Source: Saccharibacillus endophyticus
GTDB lineage: Bacteria; Bacillota; Bacilli; Paenibacillales; Paenibacillaceae
DNA length: 64,000 nt
Assembly: GCF_013185185.1 (NCBI RefSeq)
Contig: NZ_JAAZWE010000009.1
Coordinates: 56,600 to 120,599, forward strand
Direction of reading: 5' to 3'
The position numbers and the translations under genes are program-made. Shown piece by piece: positions 25,882 through 34,282 of this stretch. The notes beneath the pieces are model-generated. The model ran no database searches. It was not told where the DNA came from and was given only the letters and a program-made list of their open reading frames with translations. Position 1 is the stretch's first letter, and each line of letters opens with the position of its first letter.

Positions 25882-27072
25882 TTAAGCACTGGGTGTCGGT
25901 ACTTTCTCTTCGATAATCGAAGCGACGATGTCGACAGCCTGGTTCACTTCTTCCTCGGTCACGTACAGGTTCGGCAGCAAACGGATTACGTTCGGGCCGG
26001 CGGAAACGAACAGCAGGCCGCGTTTTTGTCCGGCCGCGACCAGATCTGCCACCGGTTCCGCGCATTCGATGCCGATCAGCAAGCCGAGTCCGCGCACTTC
26101 CTTCACGAACGGATTGCCATTCAGACGCTCGCGCAGTTGGTTCATCAGCTTGTCGCCGATCTCTGCGGCTCTAGCCGGAAGATTGTCTTCCTGCATCGTC
26201 TCGATTGTGGCAATGATCGCGGACGATGCCAGCGGCGTGCCGCCGAACGTCGTGGCGTGGCTGCCTGCGGTGAACGCTTCTTTGAGATACTCGCGTCCGA
26301 TCATGGCACCTGCCGGGAAGCCGGAAGCGATACCTTTGGCTACCGTGAAAATATCCGGCTTGATGCCGTAGCGATGATGCGCGAACCAAGCACCCGTGCG
26401 GCCCATGCCCGTTTGCACTTCGTCGACGATCAGCAGGATGCCTTTGTCGCGGCAAAGCTGCTCGATTTGCTGCGCGTATTCCTGCTCCAACGGATATACG
26501 CCGCCTTCGGCCTGCACCATCTCGATCATGACCGCGGCGGTGCGCTCGTTGATCGCGTCTTCGATGGCTTGGATATCATGCGGAGGCACGGTCACGAATC
26601 CGGCGGGAAGCGGCAGGAAGCCTTCTTTCACTTTATCCTGTCCGGTCGCGGTCAGCGTCGCCAACGTGCGGCCGTGGAACGATTTGCCGAGCGTGATGAT
26701 CTCGTAGCGCTCTTCGCCTTTCACTTTTTGGAAATAACGGCGGGCCAGCTTGATCGCGGCTTCGTTCGACTCCGCTCCGCTGTTGCAGAAAAACACGGCG
26801 TCGGCCTGTGCGACTTCGGCGACTTTTTTGGCGGCTTCTTCCTGTTTCGGGATCACGAACAGGTTGGAGGTGTGCCATAGGGTGTCGATCTGTTCTTTGA
26901 GCTTCTCGGATACTTTCTTCGGCGCGTGGCCGAGGTTGGTGACGGCAAGTCCGCTCATGAAGTCGAGGTATTTGTTGCCCTGGTCGTCCCAGAGCCAGCT
27001 GCCTTCGCCTTTGACGAGGGCTAACGGGTTTCTGGCGTACGTTTGGAAAAGTGAACTCTCTTCTTGCGGCAT
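25882..27072 (-). CDS. argD: Acetylornithine aminotransferase
   Basis: This PLP enzyme converts N-acetylglutamate semialdehyde to N-acetylornithine. The 396-residue class III aminotransferase has GAESNEAAIKLAR, the VDEVQTGMGRTG motif and the PLP lysine in VAKGIASG. The start MPQEESSLFQTYARNP at 27072 has GGAAGGAG ten bases upstream; a longer reading would run backward into the repeat element and is rejected. It lies downstream of argB across 435 bases of structured DNA. Confidence 0.97.
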   Translation of the reverse strand: MPQEESSLFQTYARNPLALVKGEGSWLWDDQGNKYLDFMSGLAVTNLGHAPKKVSEKLKEQIDTLWHTSNLFVIPKQEEAAKKVAEVAQADAVFFCNSGAESNEAAIKLARRYFQKVKGEERYEIITLGKSFHGRTLATLTATGQDKVKEGFLPLPAGFVTVPPHDIQAIEDAINERTAAVMIEMVQAEGGVYPLEQEYAQQIEQLCRDKGILLIVDEVQTGMGRTGAWFAHHRYGIKPDIFTVAKGIASGFPAGAMIGREYLKEAFTAGSHATTFGGTPLASSAIIATIETMQEDNLPARAAEIGDKLMNQLRERLNGNPFVKEVRGLGLLIGIECAEPVADLVAAGQKRGLLFVSAGPNVIRLLPNLYVTEEEVNQAVDIVASIIEEKVPTPSA

Positions 27073-27110
27073 GATGGGTATGCTCCTTCCTGGGGTGGGT
27101 GGGAGGCTGC

Positions 27111-27222
27111 GGGAGAAGTGCGTTTCGGTCGCTTGTTGAACTCGGGGAAATTGAATTAGATTTAAAAGGTAATTCCCCGAGTTCAAAGGCGAACGCTTAC
27201 GCTCCTTCACTGCACTTCTCCC
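27111..27222 (-). repeat. Nested inverted-repeat element, copy B
   Basis: A perfect 11-bp outer stem, GGGAGAAGTGC (27111-27121) with GCACTTCTCCC (27212-27222), encloses a 14-bp inner stem, GAACTCGGGGAAATT (27138-27152) with AATTCCCCGAGTTC (27171-27184). On the minus strand the 5' linker is AGTGAAGGAGCGTAAGCG plus TTCGCC and the 3' linker is AACAAGCGACCGAAAC, near-identical to copy A and similar to copy C. It lies 40 bases upstream of argD. Confidence 0.8.
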
Positions 27223-27348
27223 TCCGCTCGGTACGCTTGGTCGTTCACGGGCTTTTAGAGCAGGGATACAGAATCGATTTTGGATATCGATTCTTTCTTA
27301 GGTAAGACTTCAAGTGGATTCATGGATGTCGGGATAAATCAGACGGTA

Positions 27349-27416
27349 TTCGAGAGTGTATCGAAGTCGAGTCTGTATCCGGATTACAGATTCGACGACG
27401 GTAAAACACTCGAGAA
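27349..27416. other. Structured segment between argB and argD
   Basis: A 12-bp stem with one G-T pair, GTCGAGTCTGTA (27366-27377) and TACAGATTCGAC (27385-27396), is enclosed by GAGTGT/ACACTC and an outer TTC/GAA. Another hairpin, AGAATCGAT/ATCGATTCT (27270-27294), lies nearer argD. No gene is visible in 27223-27507; these stems are what it holds. Confidence 0.55.
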
Positions 27417-27507
27417 CACGATGAATTGGAGCAGTTTTCGTTCGAATGCGAAACGGTCTTTCAATCATCATTTCAACACTCAGTCTTCGAAAACCGCCCG
27501 TCGAAAC

Positions 27508-28350
27508 TCATCGTCGAATGACCGTTCCGATCTGCTCGCCGGACAGAAGGCGGGGCAGGACGCGGGGTTCGCTGCCGTCTACGATGACGACTTCCTGGAC
27601 CTCGCCGTGAATGCATTTCATGGCGGCGCGGACTTTGGGGATCATGCCGCCGTAGATTTCGCCGCTTGCGATCATGTCTTCGATCTCCGCGAAGGAAACG
27701 GAAGGCAGAGGCGTTTTGACGCCGTCGATCGTTTTGAGAATGCCCGGCACGTCGGTGACGACGATCATGCGGGATGCGCCGATGAACGACGCGACGGCTC
27801 CGGCCGCGGTGTCGGCGTTGATGTTGTAGCGTTGTCCGCTGCCGTCGACGCCGAGAGGCGCGATCACGGGCATGTAGCCGAGATTGAGGATGCCGTCGAC
27901 GATGCTCGCTTCAACATGGGTCACGTCGCCTACGAGGCCGACTTCGGCCGCGTTCGGGACAGGTTCGGCTTGGATCAGCGAACCGTCGGAACCGGAAAGG
28001 CCGAGAGCTTTGCCGCCTGCGGATTGGATGCGGCGAACGATCAGTTTGTTGATCGTGCCGGCCAAGACCATTTCCACGACGTCGAGCACGTCTTCGGTGG
28101 TGCGCCGCAGTCCGTTGACGAACTCCGTCGGAATGCCGAGCTTCTCCAAATTTTCGGAGATCGCCGGACCGCCGCCGTGTACGATGACGGGTTTAACGCC
28201 GCTTTTTTGCAGCTCGGCCAGATCCGTGAAAAAGGCTTCCGGCAGCGCACCCAAGGTACTGCCGCCGCATTTCATGACGAAAGATGCTTTGGCGCTTCCG
28301 GCTTGCGAAGCGGAAGATCCGCCGACTTCGTTTGTGCCTGCTTGAGTCAT
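27508..28350 (-). CDS. argB: Acetylglutamate kinase
   Basis: This enzyme phosphorylates N-acetylglutamate and is often the feedback-controlled step. The 280-residue amino-acid-kinase-fold protein has MKCGGSTLG near the N-terminus, the VHGGGPAIS substrate loop and the late NINADTAAGAVASF segment. A 20-residue Gly/Ser-rich extension precedes the conserved start. AAAGGGG precedes the ATG. It follows argJ by 18 bases. The N-terminal helix typical of arginine-inhibited hexameric forms is not obvious. Confidence 0.97.
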   Translation of the reverse strand: MTQAGTNEVGGSSASQAGSAKASFVMKCGGSTLGALPEAFFTDLAELQKSGVKPVIVHGGGPAISENLEKLGIPTEFVNGLRRTTEDVLDVVEMVLAGTINKLIVRRIQSAGGKALGLSGSDGSLIQAEPVPNAAEVGLVGDVTHVEASIVDGILNLGYMPVIAPLGVDGSGQRYNINADTAAGAVASFIGASRMIVVTDVPGILKTIDGVKTPLPSVSFAEIEDMIASGEIYGGMIPKVRAAMKCIHGEVQEVVIVDGSEPRVLPRLLSGEQIGTVIRR

Positions 28351-28368
28351 TCGTGTCTTCCCCTTTCG

Positions 28369-29598
28369 TTAAGTCCGGTATGCCGCGTTGATCCGTACAT
28401 AGTCATAGGTCAGGTCGCAGCCCCACGCGGTTGCTTTTTCCGAACCCATATTCAACTCGACCGTAATCAACACGTCATCGCCTTTCAAATATTCCAAAGC
28501 GATATCTTCGTCGAATTTGACCGGCTGGGAAGCCGTCAGCACGACGATATCGCCGAGTTTGATATCCACGGTGTATGGATTAACAGGGACGCCCGCACGG
28601 CCTACCGCCGCGATGATCCGTCCCCAGTTGGCGTCCGCTCCGTACACGGCCGTTTTCACCAAGCTCGAACCGATGACGGTCTTCGCGATCGCGCGAGCGG
28701 AGTCCGTGCTGTCCGCGCCGGTAACGGTCACTTCGACCAGCTTCGTCGCGCCTTCGCCGTCGCGGGAGATCGCTTTGGCCAGATGTTCGCACACGGCGGC
28801 GAACGCCTCCGCAAACGCCGTCCAGTCCTTATGCTGCTCGTTCAGTTCTTTTTTCTGATCCGACAAACCGCTTGCCATCGCGACCAGCATATCGTTGGTG
28901 CTCGTATCGCCGTCGACGGTGATCATATTGAACGTGTCGTCGGTCGTCCGCCGAAGCAGCTTATGTAACGACTCGCTGCCGATCTTGGCATCCGTGGTCA
29001 CGAAGGCCAGCATGGTTGCCATGTTCGGATGGATCATGCCCGATCCTTTGGCAGCGCCCGCGATCACGACCGGCTTGCCGTCGATCTGTACCGTGACGCA
29101 TAGTTCTTTTTTCACCAGGTCGGTCGTGAGGATCGATTGGCTGAACTGCTCGCCGCCGTCGGCATCGCTGCGCAAAGCGCCGGACAGTCGGGCAATGCCG
29201 TCGCGCACCCGATCCATTTTCAGGTTTTCGCCGATAACGCCCGTCGAAGCCACGGCTACGTCGTCTGCGTCGACGCCGAAGCTCTCAGCCGCAAGCGCGC
29301 GCATCTCGTAAGCGTCGGCGTCGCCTTGTTTGCCCGTGCACGCGTTCGCGTTCCCGCTGTTGACAATAACTGCGCGCAGCACGCCGTTCGCCAAGCTTTC
29401 GCGCGTCGTTTGCAGCGGAGCCGCTTGGAAAATATTCGTCGTGTACACCGCGGCCGCAGCCGCAGGCACCTCGCACACAATAGCGCCGATATCGTTTCTT
29501 TCCGTTTTTTTCAGCCCGCAATGCAGACCTGCCGCTTGGAAACCGCGCGGGGTGATGATCGAACCGCCTTCGACGACGGTATAAGAAGGAACTGCCAT
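28369..29598 (-). CDS. argJ: Bifunctional ornithine acetyltransferase / N-acetylglutamate synthase
   Basis: This enzyme transfers the acetyl group from N-acetylornithine back to glutamate, so arginine synthesis runs as a cycle. The 409-residue precursor is autocleaved between A194 and T195 in PNMATML, giving the usual alpha and beta chains; T195 is the nucleophile. No separate argA or argE is seen in the operon, in keeping with this route. It lies 45 bases from argC. Confidence 0.98.
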   Translation of the reverse strand: MAVPSYTVVEGGSIITPRGFQAAGLHCGLKKTERNDIGAIVCEVPAAAAAVYTTNIFQAAPLQTTRESLANGVLRAVIVNSGNANACTGKQGDADAYEMRALAAESFGVDADDVAVASTGVIGENLKMDRVRDGIARLSGALRSDADGGEQFSQSILTTDLVKKELCVTVQIDGKPVVIAGAAKGSGMIHPNMATMLAFVTTDAKIGSESLHKLLRRTTDDTFNMITVDGDTSTNDMLVAMASGLSDQKKELNEQHKDWTAFAEAFAAVCEHLAKAISRDGEGATKLVEVTVTGADSTDSARAIAKTVIGSSLVKTAVYGADANWGRIIAAVGRAGVPVNPYTVDIKLGDIVVLTASQPVKFDEDIALEYLKGDDVLITVELNMGSEKATAWGCDLTYDYVRINAAYRT

Positions 29599-29643
29599 GA
29601 GACGCTTCCGCCTTTCGCTATATAATCGCTATATTTTCGAATA

Positions 29644-30696
29644 TCAAGGATACATCGGAATAAAGTTCAAACCGGTCGCCTCGTCCCAGCCCATCGCCAA
29701 GTTGAGGTTTTGAATCGCTTGTCCGGCTGCGCCTTTGACCATGTTATCGATTGCCGACACGACGGTTACGCGCCCCGTCCGCTCATCCGCGGAAAAACCG
29801 ATATCGCAATAGTTCGAGCCCGAGACTTCTTTGGTCGCCGGCAGAATGCCGTTTTCCCGGATACGCACGAACGGTCTGTCTTTATAGAAGCTTCGATACA
29901 AATCGATAAAGTCCTGCGTGCTTTTCGATCCGTTTACCGATGCATACATCGTACTGAGGATGCCGCGCGTCATCGGGATCAAGTGGGTAGTAAACGTAAC
30001 GACGACCTCGCTGCCTGCCGTTTCGCTCAGCACCTGCTCGATTTCCGGAATATGCTGATGCGCGTTCACTTTGTAAGCTTTCACGCTCTCGTTGACTTCG
30101 CTGTAATGCGTGCCGAGCCCGACTCCGCGTCCCGCGCCGGACACGCCGGTTTTGGCATCGATGATCAATGTTGCCGGATCGATCCACCCTTCCTTCACCG
30201 CCGGAATCAAGCCCAGCAGCGTCGCCGTCGGGAAGCAGCCCGGATTGGAGATGACCGACTGCCCGGCTACGGAATCCCCGTACACGTCGCTCAGTCCGTA
30301 AACGGCTTTTTCCAAAATGTCCGGCGACGCCGGGGCGCGCTTGTACCACTTCTCGTAAACGGCTCCGTCCTTCAGACGAAGATCGCCCGATAAGTCGATG
30401 ACTTTCAAGCCCTGCTCCAGCAGCTTCGGTGTCAGTTCGGAGCTGACTCCGGCCGGGGTGGCGAGGAAGACGACATCGGCCTTCTCCTTGATTACCGCAG
30501 GTTCGATAGCCGTGAGCTCCAGTTCGATAATGTCCGTCAAATGAGGGAAACTTGCGCTCAAAGGCGTACCGCTATTCGATGAAGATAACACGCAGCTAAC
30601 CTCCACTTGAGGATGCGCTTGAAGCAAACGAATCAGTTCTGCTCCTCCATAGCCGGTCGCGCCGACGATTGCTGCTTTGATTGTCCCGTTGTCCAT
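29644..30696 (-). CDS. argC: N-acetyl-gamma-glutamyl-phosphate reductase
   Basis: This NADPH-dependent reductase is the third step of arginine synthesis and the first gene of the operon. The 350-residue protein has the nucleotide loop VGATGYGGAELIRLL, the catalytic cysteine in SNPGCFPTAT, and HQHIPEIEQ. The start is ATG 30696, because GGAGG lies nine bases before it and an upstream in-frame ATG (30744) sits almost on the predicted transcription start. Confidence 0.97.
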   Translation of the reverse strand: MDNGTIKAAIVGATGYGGAELIRLLQAHPQVEVSCVLSSSNSGTPLSASFPHLTDIIELELTAIEPAVIKEKADVVFLATPAGVSSELTPKLLEQGLKVIDLSGDLRLKDGAVYEKWYKRAPASPDILEKAVYGLSDVYGDSVAGQSVISNPGCFPTATLLGLIPAVKEGWIDPATLIIDAKTGVSGAGRGVGLGTHYSEVNESVKAYKVNAHQHIPEIEQVLSETAGSEVVVTFTTHLIPMTRGILSTMYASVNGSKSTQDFIDLYRSFYKDRPFVRIRENGILPATKEVSGSNYCDIGFSADERTGRVTVVSAIDNMVKGAAGQAIQNLNLAMGWDEATGLNFIPMYP

Positions 30697-30765
30697 GCTT
30701 CCTAACCTCCATCCGCACCGTTTTTTTCGTATGATTCCGTGCATGTTTTCAAAATAATATGTATT

Positions 30766-30794
30766 ATTATACGTTCGACATCATATAAATACAA
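30766..30794 (-). promoter_or_regulatory. Arginine operon promoter with overlapping AT palindrome
   Basis: On the minus strand TTGTAT (30789-30794) and TATAAT (30766-30771) have a 17-base spacer. The -10 box runs into AATAATACATATTATT (about 30754-30769), a dyad that could be an ArgR (ARG box) operator, although the match to the Bacillus box is only partial. Confidence 0.65.
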
Positions 30795-30827
30795 CCTCTC
30801 CGGGAAAAGTTCACATTCTGTGTGATA

Positions 30828-30874
30828 GGTCCATTTAATCTTTAACCCCTCCGGGCAAAAAGATTAAATGAACC
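30828..30874. other. 16-bp hairpin in the argC/rpn divergent spacer
   Basis: GGTCCATTTAATCTTT (30828-30843) pairs with AAAGATTAAATGAACC (30859-30874) with a single G-T pair and a 15-base loop. It lies between the two divergent promoters and upstream of both transcripts, so it is not a terminator for either. Confidence 0.5.
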
Positions 30875-30919
30875 CGCGCTAAGCGACAATCTTTTCTCTA
30901 TATTTTTGATTTTAAAACA

Positions 30920-30933
30920 GGAACAAACGTTCC
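30920..30933. promoter_or_regulatory. LexA (SOS) operator overlapping the rpn promoter
   Basis: GGAACAAACGTTCC contains GAAC-N4-GTTC and fits the Gram-positive LexA/DinR consensus CGAACRNRYGTTYC at 13 of 14 positions. It overlaps the -35 box of the downstream gene by four bases, the right place for repression. Confidence 0.65.
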
Positions 30934-30958
30934 TTTTTATATTCATAAAGCTTATACT
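30930..30958 (+). promoter_or_regulatory. Promoter of the Rpn-family nuclease gene
   Basis: TTCCTT (30930-30935) and TATACT (30953-30958) are 17 bases apart, giving a leader of about 80 bases to the ATG at 31045. The -35 is weak and shares sequence with the LexA-type box. Confidence 0.5.
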
Positions 30959-31044
30959 ACTTATATAAGGAAAAGACACGGCGCACATCCGACTTAGGCG
31001 CGATCTTCTATCGAACATCTAATTATAGAAAGGAAGATCGAGAC

Positions 31045-32049
31045 ATGCCACCAGATCGAAAAAATGAATTTCACCATCCCTACGATAAAGCTTACAAAAC
31101 ATTGCTATCTAATCGGGCAATGTTCGCAACTTTACTTCATCATTTTGTTCCGGGAGATTGGACGAAAAAATTGGGTACTGACGACTTAATCAGGGTCGAC
31201 AAGTCCTATGTTTTGAGCGATTATAAAGAAAAAGAAGCTGACCTCGTTTATAAAGCGCAATTGAACGGACAAGAGTTTTACTTTTATGTACTGCTGGAGT
31301 TTCAATCCAGGGTCGATTTCCAAATGCCGCATCGGTTATTAACGTATATGACGGAGATTTGGCGGGATGTACAGAACAACACGCTACAGTCGGAGAAGCG
31401 CCGAAAAAACCATAAACTTCCTGCCGTTGTTCCGATCGTTTTATATAATGGCAACGCAAAATGGACAGCGGTTCGTTCTTTTCGGGAAATGATGGAGGGC
31501 GAACACCATTTTGGTGCAGAATTGCTCAATTTTCGTTATGTGCTCCTGGATGTGAAAAGACTGGATGCGCAACAGTTGGAGGAAATGGGCAATTTAATCG
31601 GGCTGATTTTTCTCGTTGAGCAAAACCCGGGAGCGGTGCCTTTTACCAATCGGTTGAGGAAGTCGAGCCAAATGTTGAAAAACCTGAACCCTGAACTATT
31701 TCAACTGTTCAAGTCCTGGTTCAAAATGACGAATCCCAAAGAAACAGAAAAAATCGGTCATATTCTCGACGAATACGAAGATCCGAAAGGAGTAGATACC
31801 ATGATTTCGAATCTGACAAAAGCACTTCGCGATGAGTATTATGAAATGCGGCGAAAAGGTCTGGAAGACGGGATGGCGGAAGGGCTCGCTGAAGGACGTG
31901 TTGAAGGACGCCTTGAAGGAGAAGCTGCCGCTAGTTTGAAAATCGCGCGTAATCTGCTGAAAGAAGGTATGAGCACCGTGCAAATCGCGCGCTTAACGGG
32001 CTTGAGTCTGAGTGACGTGGAAGGATTACAGAACGAGAACCCGTCTTGA
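31045..32049 (+). CDS. Rpn-family recombination-promoting nuclease
   Basis: The 334-residue PD-(D/E)XK protein of the Rpn/YhgA family is often labelled as a transposase. These nucleases cut DNA and promote RecA-independent recombination in E. coli. N-terminal HHPYDKAYKTLLSN is followed by the catalytic core EADLVYKA...VLLEFQS, where D, E and Q are in place. The C-terminal part carries a GLEDGMAEGLAEGRVEGRLEG low-complexity stretch and a helical tail (LLKEGMSTVQIARLTGLS) typical of the family. AAAGGAAG precedes the ATG. It is more AT-rich than its neighbours, suggesting later acquisition. Confidence 0.88.
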   Translation: MPPDRKNEFHHPYDKAYKTLLSNRAMFATLLHHFVPGDWTKKLGTDDLIRVDKSYVLSDYKEKEADLVYKAQLNGQEFYFYVLLEFQSRVDFQMPHRLLTYMTEIWRDVQNNTLQSEKRRKNHKLPAVVPIVLYNGNAKWTAVRSFREMMEGEHHFGAELLNFRYVLLDVKRLDAQQLEEMGNLIGLIFLVEQNPGAVPFTNRLRKSSQMLKNLNPELFQLFKSWFKMTNPKETEKIGHILDEYEDPKGVDTMISNLTKALRDEYYEMRRKGLEDGMAEGLAEGRVEGRLEGEAAASLKIARNLLKEGMSTVQIARLTGLSLSDVEGLQNENPS

Positions 32050-32074
32050 TTGACGCTGCACTTTTTTCATGATC

Positions 32075-32125
32075 AAAAAAGCCGCTTTTCAGATCTAACG
32101 ACCTGAAAAGCGGCTTTCTTTTTTT
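32075..32125. terminator. Bidirectional terminator
   Basis: AAAAAAGCCGCTTTTCAG, a 10-base loop and CTGAAAAGCGGCTTTCTTTTTTT form a long perfect stem with A and T tracts. It serves both the rpn gene and the convergent prfB-yitT unit, whose stop is at 32134. Confidence 0.9.
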
Positions 32126-32133
32126 ACGAAAGA

Positions 32134-33015
32134 TCACATCTGAATCTTAAACCCTTTGCCCAACACTTCCTGCGCGTTGCTGATCACGACAAAAGCCTCG
32201 GGATCGACGGAGCGAACCAACGTTTTCAACCGACTCGTTTCGCTCTGCCCGATGACGACCATCAAGACAGGGCGAGATTCGCCCGTATAGCCGCCTTTGC
32301 CCGTCAACTCGGTCAGACCGCGGTCGAGATCTTTGAGAATGACCTGCGTGAGCTCTTCGCGCTTATCCGTAATGATATAGGCCACTTTCGTATAACCGAG
32401 ACCCATTTCTACGGCGTCGATCACTTTTCCGGTAACATAAAGGCCGATCAACGCGTACAGCGCATTTTCTAGCGACAGGGTAAAGCCTGCCAGCATGATG
32501 ACCGAACCGTCGACCAGCATAACGCAGAGCGATAAGCCAAGCCCGCTGAATTTTTGCAGCAGCTGCGCCACGATGGACAATCCTCCCGTTGATCCGCGCC
32601 CGCGAAAGACAAGTCCAAGACCCAATCCGACCCCGATACCGCCGTATAGCGCTCCGAGCAGCGGATTCGTGGTCGAGATCGGCCAATCGCGCGTGACGTA
32701 GATGAACAAAGGTAAACAAATGGTGCCGATCAATGTGCGCGCCCCGTATTTTTTGCCCAAAAAAATGACGCCTGCAACAAACAACGGAATATTGAATATC
32801 CATTGGGTAAAAGCCGGCTCGAAGCCGAACCATTCTTTGATAATGATCGACAAGCCCGACACGCCGCCCGACGCGATCTGGTTAGGCAATAGGAATAGAT
32901 TAAACGCGATTGCCGTGATAAAAGCCCCTGCGATAATAAGCGCGGCATCCAACGCGTTGCGTTTGGCACCGTCGATCGGGACCAGCGGCTTTCTGCCGCC
33001 TTTACTTGTTTTCAT
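32134..33015 (-). CDS. YitT-family membrane protein (DUF161/DUF2179)
   Basis: The 293-residue protein has five or six hydrophobic segments over the first about 200 residues. Family sequences seen are NLFLLPNQIASGGVSGLSII and FRGRGSTGGLSIVAQLL. A C-terminal soluble DUF2179 domain follows (AYIITDKREELTQVIL...GYTGESRPVLMVVI). The function is unknown in the family; transport has been suggested. It starts 9 bases after the prfB stop and is probably cotranscribed. Confidence 0.9.
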   Translation of the reverse strand: MKTSKGGRKPLVPIDGAKRNALDAALIIAGAFITAIAFNLFLLPNQIASGGVSGLSIIIKEWFGFEPAFTQWIFNIPLFVAGVIFLGKKYGARTLIGTICLPLFIYVTRDWPISTTNPLLGALYGGIGVGLGLGLVFRGRGSTGGLSIVAQLLQKFSGLGLSLCVMLVDGSVIMLAGFTLSLENALYALIGLYVTGKVIDAVEMGLGYTKVAYIITDKREELTQVILKDLDRGLTELTGKGGYTGESRPVLMVVIGQSETSRLKTLVRSVDPEAFVVISNAQEVLGKGFKIQM

Positions 33016-33024
33016 GGTTCGCGT

Positions 33025-34138
33025 TTACTCCGTTTCGATCTTCAGTTGGCTGCGCAGATAAGCATCGACGAATCCGTCCAGATCGCCGTCCATCACCGCG
33101 CCGATATTGCCGGTTTCATGCGCTGTACGATGGTCTTTGACCATGTTGTACGGGTGGAACACGTACGAACGGATTTGGCTGCCCCAACCGATCTCGGACT
33201 GCTCGCCGCGAATCTCGGCCAGTTCCTGCTTTTGCTCTTCGATCTTGCGCTCATACAGCTTGGAACGCAGCATGGTCATGGCTTGCGCGCGGTTTTTGAT
33301 CTGCGAGCGTTCGTTCTGACAGGTAACCACGATTCCGGTCGGAAGGTGGGTAATCCGGATCGCCGAGTCGGTCGTATTGATATGCTGACCGCCGGCGCCG
33401 CTTGCGCGGTACGTGTCGATCTTCAGGTCTTCCGTGCGAATATCGATCTCGATCGTATCGTCGATTTCCGGCACGACGTCGCAAGACACGAACGACGTAT
33501 GCCGTCTGCCCGAAGAATCGAACGGCGAGATGCGAACCAGACGGTGTACGCCTTTTTCCGCTTTGAGATAGCCGTAGGCGTTGTATCCTTTGATCAGCAG
33601 CGTAACGCTTTTGATGCCCGCTTCGTCGCCCGGCAGATAATCGAGCGTTTCCACCTTGAAGCCGCGTTTTTCCGCCCACCGTCTATACATGCGAAACAGC
33701 ATTTCTCCCCAGTCCTGCGACTCGGTACCGCCTGCGCCCGGGTGCAGCTCCAGGATCGCGTTAAGTTTATCGTAAGGTTCGCTGAGCAGCAGCTGCAGTT
33801 CGAATTCGCCGACCCGTTTAACGAGATCTTCGATGCTTCCCGCGACTTCGTTAGCCATATCCTGGTCTTCTTCCTCATCGGCCAGTTCGGCCATCAGCGC
33901 GGCATCGTCGTAATCCTGCTGCAGCTTCGCATATTGGTCGACCGATCCTTTGACGGCGTTCATCTCTGCGATCACGGCTTGCGCTTTATCGTTATCGTCC
34001 CAGAAATCCGGCGCGGACATTTTCTCTTCGAAGTTGGAGATCAGTTCTTGCTTCAGATCTAAGTCAAAGAGACCCCCTAAGGTTGGTTAATTTCTGCGCC
34101 ATTTCGCGCAGATCCTGCTTCACTGACGGATCGATCAT
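33025..34138 (-). CDS. prfB: Peptide chain release factor 2, with programmed +1 frameshift
   Basis: RF2 ends translation at UGA and UAA. The gene is in two frames. ATG 34138 (GAGGTGA upstream) reads 24 codons to CTT TGA, then +1 shifting gives GAC and the long frame DLDLKQELISNFEEKMSAPDFW. The total is 370 residues after the shift. The stop-recognition tripeptide SPF lies in ISPFDSSGRRHTSF and the catalytic GGQ in SGAGGQHINTTDS. Calling only the long frame from 34020 would lose about 39 residues. Confidence 0.97.
34063..34078 (-). promoter_or_regulatory. RF2 autoregulatory frameshift site
   Basis: On the minus strand an AGGGGG (34073-34078) internal Shine-Dalgarno lies three bases before CTTTGAC (34063-34069), whose in-frame UGA (34064-34066) is read by RF2 itself. 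Low RF2 favours the +1 slip. This is the classical arrangement. Confidence 0.95.
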
Positions 34139-34282
34139 GTATCGTCACCTCTTCTATAGTATGGGAAAACGTAAATCGTCTTCCTTTTTAGCGTCTTAGA
34201 CAGCCCTGCGGCCCGATCCCGGAAGTCGCCTCCTGGAACCGGGCCGTTGCTTGACTATCTTCGAAATCCGTTTACCGCAATG

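Noticed and set aside
27280..28968. 562-codon plus-strand open frame
   Set aside because: It overlaps argB and argJ in antisense, with no start signal or motif.
30697..30765. T-box or arginine riboswitch in the argC leader
   Set aside because: Only about 65 bases separate the predicted start and the ATG, too short for a T-box, and no T-box core was found.
31045..32049. Transposase
   Set aside because: The PD-(D/E)XK core and Gly/Glu-rich tail place it in the Rpn/YhgA nuclease family. There are no terminal inverted repeats or target duplications.
34211..34250. Terminator after secA
   Set aside because: A GGCCCGG/TCGGGCC stem is present, but no T tract follows on the minus strand, so it is not listed as a terminator.
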